Shown: piece by piece, positions 8,289-16,775 of the stretch
How positions within the stretch are numbered: the stretch's first letter is position 1
Layout: every line of letters begins with the position of its first letter
Assembly: GCA_018902915.1 (NCBI GenBank)
Contig: JAHIPS010000066.1
Coordinates: 1-46,928 of the forward strand
Length of the DNA: 46,928 bases
Direction of reading: 5' to 3'
Source of the DNA: Candidatus Omnitrophota bacterium
GTDB taxonomy: Bacteria > Omnitrophota > Gorgyraeia > Gorgyraeales > Gorgyraeaceae
Program-made: the position numbers and the translations under genes
The notes under the pieces: model-generated
Seen by the model: the letters and a program-made list of their open reading frames with translations, nothing else
Databases searched by the model: none
Told to the model about the DNA's origin: nothing

Positions 8289-9944
8289 ATGTCGGGATTG
8301 AGACGTATGGCAAAGCCAGCGCAGGACAAACTGAGTCAGATCCTGATCAAGAACAAGCTTGTTACGGAAAAGGACTTGAAGCAGGCCAGGGACAAGCAGG
8401 CAAAGCAGGGCGGCAGCCTGGGCGAGGTGCTGGTCAAGGAAGGACTGATAACTGAAAAGGACCTGATGTCTGTTTTAAGCACCACCTTTAATATACCGGC
8501 GATAAATCTTTCAAAATACAAGATAGAAGAGGATTGCGTTAAGATAATACCGGAAAAGATGGCGAGGCAGTATCGCATTATTGCTATTTGCAGACTCGGC
8601 AGCACGCTTGTGGTGGCAATGGCTGACCCGCTCAATGTTTTTGTGGTGGACGATCTGAAGATGCTTACTAAATTCAATATCGAGCAGGTGCTAAGCACTG
8701 AGACGGAAATATTCCAGGCAATAGATAAAATTTACGGCACAGGGGACAAGGCGCTTTCGGATATTGTCAAGGAAAGCGAGGACGGCGGAGACCTGGAAGT
8801 GGTGGGCGCGATAAAAGAGGAATTTGATATATCGAATGCCGCGATCGAGGGCGAAACCCCGCCTATTGTGAAAATGGTGGATCTGATATTGCTCGAGGCG
8901 CTAAAAAAAAGGGCGTCTGACGTGCACATCGAGCCAGGGGAAAGCGACGTGCGAGTGAGATACAGGATCGACGGCAACCTGCAGGATGCGCTTGTGATCC
9001 CGAAGAAGAATCAGAACGCGGTGCTGGCGCGGCTGAAGATCATGTCGGGCATGGATATAACAGAGTCGCGGCTTCCGCAGGACGGCAGATTCAAGATACG
9101 GGCGCAGAAAAAAGAGGTGGACTTCAGGGTGTCTGCGCTGCCGACGTCATTCGGGGCAAAGATGGTATTGAGGGCGCTGGATAAATCGAACCTGTCCATT
9201 GGACTTGATAAATTGGGTTTTTCAAAATACGCGCTCACGAGATTTAATGACGCGGTCAAAAAGCCGTTTGGCATGATACTGGTGACAGGCCCGACAGGCA
9301 GCGGTAAATCCACGACACTTTATTCAGTGTTGAATCAATTGAACACGCCCGAGAGGAGTATAATTACAGTAGAGGACCCGGTCGAGTATCAGGTCGAGGG
9401 CATAACGCAGATACAGGTGAATCCGGATATTGGCTTGAGTTTCGCGAGTGGGCTTCGGTCGCTTTTGAGGCAGAGTCCTGATGTGATAATGGTGGGCGAG
9501 ATCCGCGATTCAGAGACAGCGGACATCGCGATAAAGGCGTCGCTGACAGGCCAGCTGGTTTTGAGCACGCTGCACACGAATGACGCGCCCACTGCAGTGA
9601 GCAGGCTAATGGACATGGGCGTGGAGCCGTTTTTGATCGCGTCGTCGGTGATACTGGTGGCGGCGCAGCGGTTGTGCAGGGTGGTGTGCCCGGTCTGCAA
9701 GGGCAAGGGCGACGGGTGCAGCAGGTGTTCTTCGACAGGGTATCGCGGGAGGCGGGCTGTATTAGAGGTGTTGACTGTGGACGACAAGGTGCGGGAGATG
9801 ATCATAACAAGGACTTCCACTGACGAGATAAGGGACTACGCGATTTCCAAAGGCATGAAGACGCTGAGGGAAGACGCGATGCAAAAATACAAAGACGGCG
9901 TGACCACAATGGAAGAAGTCGCGCGCGTCACTTCGGAGGAGTAA
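8289..9944 (+). CDS. pilB: PilB/GspE-type assembly ATPase, copy 2 (start possibly 8307)
   Basis: MshEN domain, GPTGSGKSTTLYSVL, RQSPDVIMVGEIRDSETADIA, CPVC...GCSRC. Confidence 0.92.
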   Translation: MSGLRRMAKPAQDKLSQILIKNKLVTEKDLKQARDKQAKQGGSLGEVLVKEGLITEKDLMSVLSTTFNIPAINLSKYKIEEDCVKIIPEKMARQYRIIAICRLGSTLVVAMADPLNVFVVDDLKMLTKFNIEQVLSTETEIFQAIDKIYGTGDKALSDIVKESEDGGDLEVVGAIKEEFDISNAAIEGETPPIVKMVDLILLEALKKRASDVHIEPGESDVRVRYRIDGNLQDALVIPKKNQNAVLARLKIMSGMDITESRLPQDGRFKIRAQKKEVDFRVSALPTSFGAKMVLRALDKSNLSIGLDKLGFSKYALTRFNDAVKKPFGMILVTGPTGSGKSTTLYSVLNQLNTPERSIITVEDPVEYQVEGITQIQVNPDIGLSFASGLRSLLRQSPDVIMVGEIRDSETADIAIKASLTGQLVLSTLHTNDAPTAVSRLMDMGVEPFLIASSVILVAAQRLCRVVCPVCKGKGDGCSRCSSTGYRGRRAVLEVLTVDDKVREMIITRTSTDEIRDYAISKGMKTLREDAMQKYKDGVTTMEEVARVTSEE

Positions 9945-10015
9945 GATTGCTTCGGCGCTTCGCGCCTCGCAATGACACGAGTGCTTATGTCATTGCGAGC
10001 GAAGCGAAGCAATCT
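9945..10015. repeat. Family C (GTCATTGCGAGCGAAGCGAAGCAATC) inverted pair
   Basis: GATTGCTTCGGCGCTTCGCGCCTCGCAATGACA ... TGTCATTGCGAGCGAAGCGAAGCAATC. Confidence 0.93.
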
Positions 10016-10029
10016 CAAAAGGGATAATT

Positions 10030-11229
10030 ATGACGACATTCAGGTATGTTGCGAAAGAAAACACGGGCAAGACAGTGAGCGGGGTGCTGGAATATTCTGA
10101 CAAGGCCTCACTGGTGGACGCGCTCAGGAAGCGGGGCCTCGTTATAATCTCTATAAACGAGGCCAGGAAGAAAAAAATGACCGGCGGAGCAAAGGTGAAG
10201 CTCGAGGAAGTTGTAATATTTTCCAGGCAGCTGGCTACCATGGTCGATAGCGGCATACCTCTGGTCCAGGCAATGGATATTTTACATGACCAGATAGAAA
10301 AGTCCGTGTTTAAAAATATCGCGGCGACGATCAGGGATGACATAGAGGGGGGCTTTAATTTTTCAGACGCGCTTTCAAAGCACCCGTCTGTTTTTTCGCC
10401 GCTTTACATAAACATGGTAAGGGCGGGCGAATCCAGCGGCGCGCTCGATGATATACTGGACAGGCTCGCGAGTTATTTGGAAAAGGCAAACAAGCTCCAG
10501 AGAAAGGTAAAATCGAGTTTGGTATATCCTGCCGTGGTGGTGGCGATGGCAGTGCTGATAACGCTGGTCATGCTTTTAAAGGTCATCCCGACATTCAAGG
10601 GAATATTCGGGATGCTGGGCGGCACGCTGCCTTTGCCGACGAGGATTTTGATCCTCGTCAGCGATACGTTGCGCAACATGTTTTTGTATGTGGTTGGCGT
10701 TGTGGTCGTGGCAGGTTTTTTATTGAAAAGATATATTGCAACTAAACAGGGCAGGTCCGTGTTTGACAGCATGACTTTGAGGATGCCTATTATTGGCCAG
10801 CTTTTGAGAAAGGTCGCGGTTGCAAAATTTACCAGGACGCTTGCTACGCTCGTTAAAAGCGGCGTGCCGATTTTGGTTTCGCTTGAGATTGTCGGGAAGA
10901 CATCAGGCAACACAGTGATAGAGAAAGCGGTTGAAAAGGTGCGCACGGGTATAAAGGAGGGCGAGAATATTGCCGGGCCGCTCGGGAAGAGCGGCGCGTT
11001 TCCGCCAATGGTCGTGAGGATGATATATGTCGGCGAGCAGACAGGCGAGCTTGAAAAGATGCTGGGCAAGATCGCGGATTTTTACGATGACCAGGTGGAC
11101 GCTGCTGTGAGCGGGTTGACGAGTCTCATAGAGCCGCTCATAATAGCATTTTTAGGCGTCGTGATAGGCGGCATAGTGATCGCGATGTTTTTGCCTGTAT
11201 TCAAGCTCACAGAGATCCTCTCGCATTAG
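10030..11229 (+). CDS. pilC: Type IV pilus/T2SS inner-membrane protein PilC/GspF
   Basis: FSRQLATMVDSGIPLVQAMDIL, second repeat FTRTLATLVKSGVPILVSLEIV, LIEPLIIAFLGVVIGGIVIAMFLPVF. Confidence 0.95.
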   Translation: MTTFRYVAKENTGKTVSGVLEYSDKASLVDALRKRGLVIISINEARKKKMTGGAKVKLEEVVIFSRQLATMVDSGIPLVQAMDILHDQIEKSVFKNIAATIRDDIEGGFNFSDALSKHPSVFSPLYINMVRAGESSGALDDILDRLASYLEKANKLQRKVKSSLVYPAVVVAMAVLITLVMLLKVIPTFKGIFGMLGGTLPLPTRILILVSDTLRNMFLYVVGVVVVAGFLLKRYIATKQGRSVFDSMTLRMPIIGQLLRKVAVAKFTRTLATLVKSGVPILVSLEIVGKTSGNTVIEKAVEKVRTGIKEGENIAGPLGKSGAFPPMVVRMIYVGEQTGELEKMLGKIADFYDDQVDAAVSGLTSLIEPLIIAFLGVVIGGIVIAMFLPVFKLTEILSH

Positions 11230-11274
11230 CCCCAAGTTGACAATTTTGACATTGTCAGATTTGTCAACTTGGGG
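11230..11274. repeat. Family B palindromic element, locus 1
   Basis: CCCCAAGTTGACAATTTTGACATTGTCAGATTTGTCAACTTGGGG; 14-bp outer arms; shares a 37-bp identical core with 23967-24003. Confidence 0.93.
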
Positions 11275-11321
11275 ATGTGTGGTATACTTGTATCAGAGGC
11301 GAAAGTTATTTCCTGGGCACC

Positions 11322-11350
11322 TTGACAATGTATATTTCATATGATATAAT
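11322..11350 (+). promoter_or_regulatory. Consensus sigma70 promoter upstream of the first pilin
   Basis: TTGACA (11322-11327), 17-bp spacer, TATAAT (11345-11350). Confidence 0.8.
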
Positions 11351-11408
11351 TCTTATGTTTATAATTTGTCAAGTTGTCTAATAATGGAAAGAAAGGGGGG
11401 AAGAAGAC

Positions 11409-11855
11409 ATGCTTAAGTTACGACAGAGACATGGCTTCACGCTCGTAGAGATAATGATCGTAGTCGCAATCATATCTTTATTAGCAGCAATAGCAATACC
11501 GAATTTGCTACGAGCAAGGCATAATGCAAATGAGGCAGCATCCATTGCAGCCTTGAGGACCATCAGCACCGCATGCGAGAGCTTTCGTTCCGCGCAGACG
11601 CCTCCGACATATCCTGCGAACATGGCAGCTCTTAGCACAGCAACTCCTCCGTACATAGACGCGAGTCTTGCTGGCGCGGTTGCATCTGCAAGCGCGAGAC
11701 AGGGTTATTTCTATACCTATGCTCTCACAAACGCGAACCAGTTTGCCTGCACGGCGAGTCCAGGGGTGAGCGGCACAACAGGTACGCGCATTTTCTTTGT
11801 GGATGAGAGCGGCGTTATCAGGCTGACTAATGCATCAGGTTCTCCAATAGAATAA
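11409..11855 (+). CDS. pilA: Type IV pilin-like protein (prepilin)
   Basis: RHGFTLVEIMIVVAIISLLAAIAIPNLLRARHNANEAA class III signal/methylation motif; GTRIFFVDESGVIR. Confidence 0.92.
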   Translation: MLKLRQRHGFTLVEIMIVVAIISLLAAIAIPNLLRARHNANEAASIAALRTISTACESFRSAQTPPTYPANMAALSTATPPYIDASLAGAVASASARQGYFYTYALTNANQFACTASPGVSGTTGTRIFFVDESGVIRLTNASGSPIE

Positions 11856-11880
11856 GGCTGTTTGGTTAGCAGCAATATCT

Positions 11881-11916
11881 AAGTGCCAGGCGCTTAATAG
11901 TGCCTGGCACTTTTTT
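11881..11916 (+). terminator. Rho-independent terminator after the first pilin
   Basis: AAGTGCCAGGC-gcttaatagt-GCCTGGCACTT followed by TTTT. Confidence 0.88.
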
Positions 11917-11922
11917 GCTTTT

Positions 11923-11973
11923 TGTTCAAGGCTAAGCCTTGAACAGCAAGTGTTCAAGGCTAAGCCTTGAACA
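11923..11973. repeat. Family A doublet, locus 2 (direct A/A orientation, 5-nt spacer GCAAG)
   Basis: TGTTCAAGGCTAAGCCTTGAACA at 11923-11945 and 11951-11973. Confidence 0.96.
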
Positions 11974-12028
11974 AACAGGTACTCATTTTTCTTGACTTTT
12001 GGCGCAGAGTAGTATAAATTTGTTATAA

Positions 12029-12472
12029 ATGAAAACAAGGAGAGGATTTACATTAGTCGAAATAATGATAGTGGTCGCGATACTTATGACGCTCGCGACC
12101 CTGGCTATTTCGGGCGTGCTGCGCGCCAGGCACAACGCGAACGAGATGGCGGCAGTGGCTTCGTGCAGGAGCATTGTCACAGCGTGCCAGAACTATTATT
12201 CCGGCGTTTACCCACACACTTACCCGAGTGGCCTTTCAGACCTTGTACCCCCGATTTCAAGTCCAGGGTATATAGACAGCGTGCTTGCCACCGGCACAAA
12301 GCAAGGGTATACCTTTACGTATGCGCGTATAGATCCCGAGAGTTTTACTTTGAATGCGGCACCGACATCCGTGGGCAAGACAGGCACGAGATATTTTTTC
12401 GCTGACGAGACAAGCGTTATAAAGGCAAACCCTAATGGCCCTGCAGGCGCGGGTGATGAGGCAGTGCAGTAG
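12029..12472 (+). CDS. Second type IV pilin-like protein
   Basis: RRGFTLVEIMIVVAILMTLATLAISGVLRARHNANEMAAV; C-terminal TGTRYFFADETSVIK resembles the first pilin. Confidence 0.9.
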   Translation: MKTRRGFTLVEIMIVVAILMTLATLAISGVLRARHNANEMAAVASCRSIVTACQNYYSGVYPHTYPSGLSDLVPPISSPGYIDSVLATGTKQGYTFTYARIDPESFTLNAAPTSVGKTGTRYFFADETSVIKANPNGPAGAGDEAVQ

Positions 12473-12521
12473 AATTAGAATTAACATATAGCATCTATTT
12501 TATATATATGGGAGCTAAATA

Positions 12522-13496
12522 GTGGGACGGGTAATAGGAATTGACATAGGGACTCACAGCATAAAGGCAATAGAGCTCGAGAATAAAATGGGCCACTTTG
12601 ATGTTGTTAAATGCGCGATAAGCCGCGTCAAAGGCAACGATGTCAAAGAGGTGCTGAAGAAGCTGTTGGCCGCGGCAAGGTTTTCTTCCAGGCGCGTGAA
12701 TGTCTCACTCTCAGGACCATCAGTTATTGTGAGATATATAGAGATGCCTTCGATGAGACATGACGAGCTCAGGAGCGCGATAAAATTCGAGGCGGAAAAA
12801 TATATACCGTTTAGTATCAGCGAGTCTGTAATAGACTTTGCCTCTCTTGACAAGACAAGCTCGGGCAGCCAGCGCGTTTTACTGGTCGCCGCGAAAAAGA
12901 GCGTGGTGGCAGGGCTTTTGGAGCTTTTTAAAGGTGTCGGGCTGGAGGTCAACGGCATTGACGTGGATAGCTTTGCTTTCTTGAATGCGTTCCAGCGCGG
13001 CCGGGTAGAGGAAAAAGATGATGCGGCATGCGCGCTCATTAATACAGGCGAGAGATTTTCCAATATGAATATAGCGGAAAAAGGGAATGTCTATTTTACA
13101 AGGGATGTGCTGTGGGGAGGAAGCGATATTACAAAGAGGATCAAGGATGCAATGGCTGTGGGTTTGGACGAGGCAGAGGCAATGAAAAAGAAACCTGGCG
13201 AAAAAAGGGAAGAGGTCGTGGCTGCTATCGCGCCTGTCCTGGATAAACTCGCCTCGCAGGTGAGGATGTCCTTTGATTATTTTGAAAGTCAGTTTGGCAG
13301 GGGAGTTGAAAAGGTCTATGTGAGCGGCGGGTCCTCGTATCTTTTTAACATGGTTGATTTTTTGAAGGATAGCCTGGGCGTTAGCGTGGCGATGTGGAAT
13401 CCGCTGGAAGGCATCAGGACATCAGGCGCTATTGAAGAGATGGATAAAACGCCAGCGCTATTTAGCGTGGCAATGGGCCTGGCCCTGAGGAAATAA
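12522..13496 (+). CDS. pilM: Type IV pilus assembly protein PilM
   Basis: IGIDIGTHSIKAIEL, SGPSVIVRYIEMPSM, actin-like fold; followed by pilN. Confidence 0.9.
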   Translation: MGRVIGIDIGTHSIKAIELENKMGHFDVVKCAISRVKGNDVKEVLKKLLAAARFSSRRVNVSLSGPSVIVRYIEMPSMRHDELRSAIKFEAEKYIPFSISESVIDFASLDKTSSGSQRVLLVAAKKSVVAGLLELFKGVGLEVNGIDVDSFAFLNAFQRGRVEEKDDAACALINTGERFSNMNIAEKGNVYFTRDVLWGGSDITKRIKDAMAVGLDEAEAMKKKPGEKREEVVAAIAPVLDKLASQVRMSFDYFESQFGRGVEKVYVSGGSSYLFNMVDFLKDSLGVSVAMWNPLEGIRTSGAIEEMDKTPALFSVAMGLALRK

Positions 13497-13497
13497 A

Positions 13498-14076
13498 ATG
13501 ATACAGATAAATCTGCTGCCAGAAGAGATGCGCAAGCGAAAAGGGCCGCAGCTAAAGCTGGACCTCCAGAACAGCAAGGTCAAGATGATCGCGGCTGGAG
13601 GCGCTGTAGGGGTCCTGGTATTACTGATACTTTTCCTGTCGCTTGGTTCGTCTATTAGAAAAGGCCAGACGCGAAGACTACTGGCAAGGGAGCAGGCTAT
13701 CGCGGCGCAGAAATCAGAGATCGAGGCTGTGAATAACGAGGTCGAGCTTTTAAAGACAAAGATAGGCACCCTGGGCCAGATCGCGAAACAGGAATTCCTG
13801 TGGGCGGAAAAGCTGAATCGCATCTCAGATCTTGTTTTGCCGGGCATATGGTTTACGCGCATCCGCACGGATTCAGAGAATAGATTGATAATAGAGGGAA
13901 GCGTTATATCGAAAGAGGAAGAGGCGATGGCCTCGGTGGGCAAATTCATGAAGGATATCAGGGGGGATGATAATTTTTTCAAGGATTTCGCCAATATAAA
14001 ACTCGAGTCGGTACAGCGGAAAAATATAGAAGATAGAGACGTGGTGGATTTTAAGATAGTCCTGTATTTTGAGTAA
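13498..14076 (+). CDS. pilN: PilN-like protein
   Basis: IQINLLPEEMRKRK start, one TM, position after pilM. Confidence 0.82.
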   Translation: MIQINLLPEEMRKRKGPQLKLDLQNSKVKMIAAGGAVGVLVLLILFLSLGSSIRKGQTRRLLAREQAIAAQKSEIEAVNNEVELLKTKIGTLGQIAKQEFLWAEKLNRISDLVLPGIWFTRIRTDSENRLIIEGSVISKEEEAMASVGKFMKDIRGDDNFFKDFANIKLESVQRKNIEDRDVVDFKIVLYFE

Positions 14077-14078
14077 GA

Positions 14079-14152
14079 TGTCATTGCGAGGCCGCGAGGC
14101 GGCCGAAGCAATCTCAGGGCTTAGAGATTGCTTCGCTTCGCTCGCAATGACA
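14079..14152. repeat. Family C inverted pair, locus 2
   Basis: TGTCATTGCGAGGCCGCGAGGCGGCCGAAGCAATCTC ... GAGATTGCTTCGCTTCGCTCGCAATGACA. Confidence 0.93.
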
Positions 14153-14162
14153 GGAGATACTT

Positions 14163-14714
14163 ATGGATCCTAAGGAAAAACAAAAACTGTATGTGCTTTT
14201 TGGGATCTTTGCCATTGCAGGTGTCATGTTTTACTACAACCTGCTTTTGAAGCCGCAGTTTTCGAAATTTCTCGTGATCAATAAAGAGTATGGCGCTATA
14301 AAGGCGCGATTAAGGAGCGCCGAGGTTTTGATCGCGAATGAAGCCGGGATAAAAAAGCAGCACGAGAATCTCAGCAGGGAGACAGCTGCGCTCGAACAAA
14401 GACTTCCCGCCCAGGATGAGATCTCTAATCTATTGGGGGATTTTTCAAGGGTTGCAGAGTCCTCAGGCGTTAAGATACTCAAGGTCAAGCCGCTCGAGGA
14501 TGCTGGCGGCGCAGCTGAGGCAAATGGGATCTATGCTGAGTTTCCGATTTTAATCGAGGCAAGGGGCGGCTATCATCAGCTGGGCAGTTTCATCAATAGG
14601 CTTGAAGGCATGGACAGGTTTATAGATATCGAGGATATTGATATCAATGGACGGACAGGTGACCCTCGCCGCCACGATGCAAAATTGCGGGTGATCACCT
14701 ACATTGTAAAATGA
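14163..14714 (+). CDS. pilO: PilO-like protein
   Basis: One TM then coiled coil; YAEFPILIEARGGYHQLGSFINRLEGMDRFI. Confidence 0.85.
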   Translation: MDPKEKQKLYVLFGIFAIAGVMFYYNLLLKPQFSKFLVINKEYGAIKARLRSAEVLIANEAGIKKQHENLSRETAALEQRLPAQDEISNLLGDFSRVAESSGVKILKVKPLEDAGGAAEANGIYAEFPILIEARGGYHQLGSFINRLEGMDRFIDIEDIDINGRTGDPRRHDAKLRVITYIVK

Positions 14715-15061
14715 TGAGAAAAATTTTGAGTTTTACAGCGATACTATTATTGTTTAGCGGATATTCTTTTGCTCAGGAGGTTTTTGAGTATGATGCAAAG
14801 GACAAGCGGGATCCGTTTGTGCCGCTTGTTTCAGAGTCAGGCGCGTATGTTTCTGACGCGTACGGGGTAAGCAGCATAAAGGATATAAGGCTGGAAGGCA
14901 TTGTCTGGGATGAGAGTAAGGGTTCTATTGCGATAATAAATGGCGAGATAGTCGGCGAAGGTCAGAAGGTAGGCATTGCTGAAGTTATAAAGATAGAGAA
15001 GGACGCGGTCTTGTTTGAAATCGATAATCAGGAGATAAGGATAGAGTTGTCAGAAGACTAG
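14711..15061 (+). CDS. pilP: PilP-like pilus assembly protein
   Basis: Signal peptide, RDPFVPLV, IRLEGIVWD; between pilO and the secretin. Confidence 0.72.
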   Translation: MMRKILSFTAILLLFSGYSFAQEVFEYDAKDKRDPFVPLVSESGAYVSDAYGVSSIKDIRLEGIVWDESKGSIAIINGEIVGEGQKVGIAEVIKIEKDAVLFEIDNQEIRIELSED

Positions 15062-15072
15062 AGGAGGGTAAG

Positions 15073-16479
15073 ATGCGCAAGTGGATAATCGTGGGGTTTT
15101 TGGTTTTTGGCGTGGCAGGCGTGGCAGTGGCGCAGGAAAAAGGAGACGGCGAGGCGACTGATGTCGCGTCGGTCGCTGGCATTGCGCAGACGTCAGCAGG
15201 CAATGTGACGCTGGACTTTAAGGACGCTGACATAACTAACGTGCTGCGCATACTCTCGTACAAGAGCGGGATAAACATCGTGGCCGGCAAGGACGTGACA
15301 GGCCCTGTGACAATACGGCTTACAGACGTGCCGTGGCAAAAGGCGCTGGAGGTGATACTCAGGACTTACGGGTACACTTACGAGCGCGAGGAAAATATCA
15401 TCCGTGTCACGACCACTGAGAATCTGGAAAAAGAAGAACTCGTGACAGAGGTGTTTGCTCTCAATTACGCGGACGCGGAAAACATACCCGCGGCAATAGA
15501 AGAGATGCTGAGCGACAGGGGGAGCATCAAATATGATGAGCGCGCGAACCTCGTTATAGTGACTGATATACCCACCAACATTTACAAGATCAAGCAGGTC
15601 ATTGAGAGGCTTGACATGAGGACAAAGCAGGTCAATATCGAGGCCAAGATCGTGGAGACAACTCTTGACAAAGACGACAACCTCGGTATCAGATGGACAA
15701 TGCAGGCAACTGCGAGCATGGCAAAACGGCCCACGACATTCCCTTTTGACAGAAAGGCCGGGGGTGGCTCATGGTATCCCATTAGTGACCCCTCGGGCGC
15801 GTCCAGCACGTCGAGCCCTGTTGTTGGGACTTTTCCTTCTAATGTCGGCACGGGTTTTCCAATGGCATTGCCGACAAATTTTACCCTGGGCACGCTTGAT
15901 TTCAGTGCTTTCCAGGCAGTGCTCGAGATCCTGAAATCGCGCTCAGACACAAAGATCATTTCAAACCCGAGGATCACGACGCTGGATAACCAGGAGGCAA
16001 GGATAGTGGTCGCGACCACGTTCAGTATCCCCACTTACGAGCGCAATGACAGCACGGGTAATATCGAGGTGACAGGGTATTCGGAAAAGGAACTGGGCGT
16101 TACGCTTTCTGTAACGCCGCAGATAAATCCGGAAGGTTTTGTCGTGGTAAAACTGGAACCCGAGGTGTCAACATTTCTGGACTGGGACACGTTTACTTCA
16201 GGGAGCTCTGGCAGTATCCAGGCCCCGAGATTTTCCACGCGCAAGGCATCGACGCAGGTAATGGTGAAAAACGGCGAGACCATAGTGATAGGCGGGCTCA
16301 TAAAGGAAAACATAGTGGATGCAGTATACAAGGTGCCGATACTGGGTGATATACCTATACTAAGTCTGTTTTTTAAGAAAAAGGAAAAGAGCGTCGAGAC
16401 CACTGATCTGATGTTTTTCATAACAGTGAATATCGTGGATCCTGAAGCTAACGCCACAGCGGTTGCTGTGACAAAATGA
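15073..16479 (+). CDS. pilQ: Secretin PilQ/GspD
   Basis: Signal peptide, STN-like LDFKDADITNVLRILS, secretin domain VKNGETIVIGGLIKE...VPILGDIPILSLFFKKKEK. Confidence 0.93.
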   Translation: MRKWIIVGFLVFGVAGVAVAQEKGDGEATDVASVAGIAQTSAGNVTLDFKDADITNVLRILSYKSGINIVAGKDVTGPVTIRLTDVPWQKALEVILRTYGYTYEREENIIRVTTTENLEKEELVTEVFALNYADAENIPAAIEEMLSDRGSIKYDERANLVIVTDIPTNIYKIKQVIERLDMRTKQVNIEAKIVETTLDKDDNLGIRWTMQATASMAKRPTTFPFDRKAGGGSWYPISDPSGASSTSSPVVGTFPSNVGTGFPMALPTNFTLGTLDFSAFQAVLEILKSRSDTKIISNPRITTLDNQEARIVVATTFSIPTYERNDSTGNIEVTGYSEKELGVTLSVTPQINPEGFVVVKLEPEVSTFLDWDTFTSGSSGSIQAPRFSTRKASTQVMVKNGETIVIGGLIKENIVDAVYKVPILGDIPILSLFFKKKEKSVETTDLMFFITVNIVDPEANATAVAVTK

Positions 16480-16775
16480 AAATAGAGGCGAGGTTTTGCA
16501 AGAAAGGGGTTTTAAGGAATATCTCTCACCTGGATATCGTGAGGTTGTTTCAAAGGGCTGTTAGACGGGCAGGCCTTCCTGTTGGTTTGAGCCAGGGGTA
16601 TAACCCACATTATAAAATAAGTTTTGGAAACGCGCTGAAATTAGGCATGGAGAGCGATGGCGAAGAGGTGACTTTCGCGATGAATGAATGGATGGCGCCG
16701 GAAGAATTTGAGAAAAAGATAAATGAAAAATTGCCGGAAGGGATCAAGGTGTTGGAATGCAAAAAGAGATTTTGA
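16476..16775 (+). CDS. DUF2344/TIGR03936-type radical SAM-associated protein, short form
   Basis: KGVLRNISHLDIVRLFQRAVRRAGLPVGLSQGYNPHYKISFGNAL; only 99 aa. Confidence 0.78.
   Translation: MKIEARFCKKGVLRNISHLDIVRLFQRAVRRAGLPVGLSQGYNPHYKISFGNALKLGMESDGEEVTFAMNEWMAPEEFEKKINEKLPEGIKVLECKKRF

Noticed and set aside
11409-12472. Conductive e-pilin claim
   Set aside because: Short pilins alone are not evidence; aromatic spacing could not be judged reliably without modelling.
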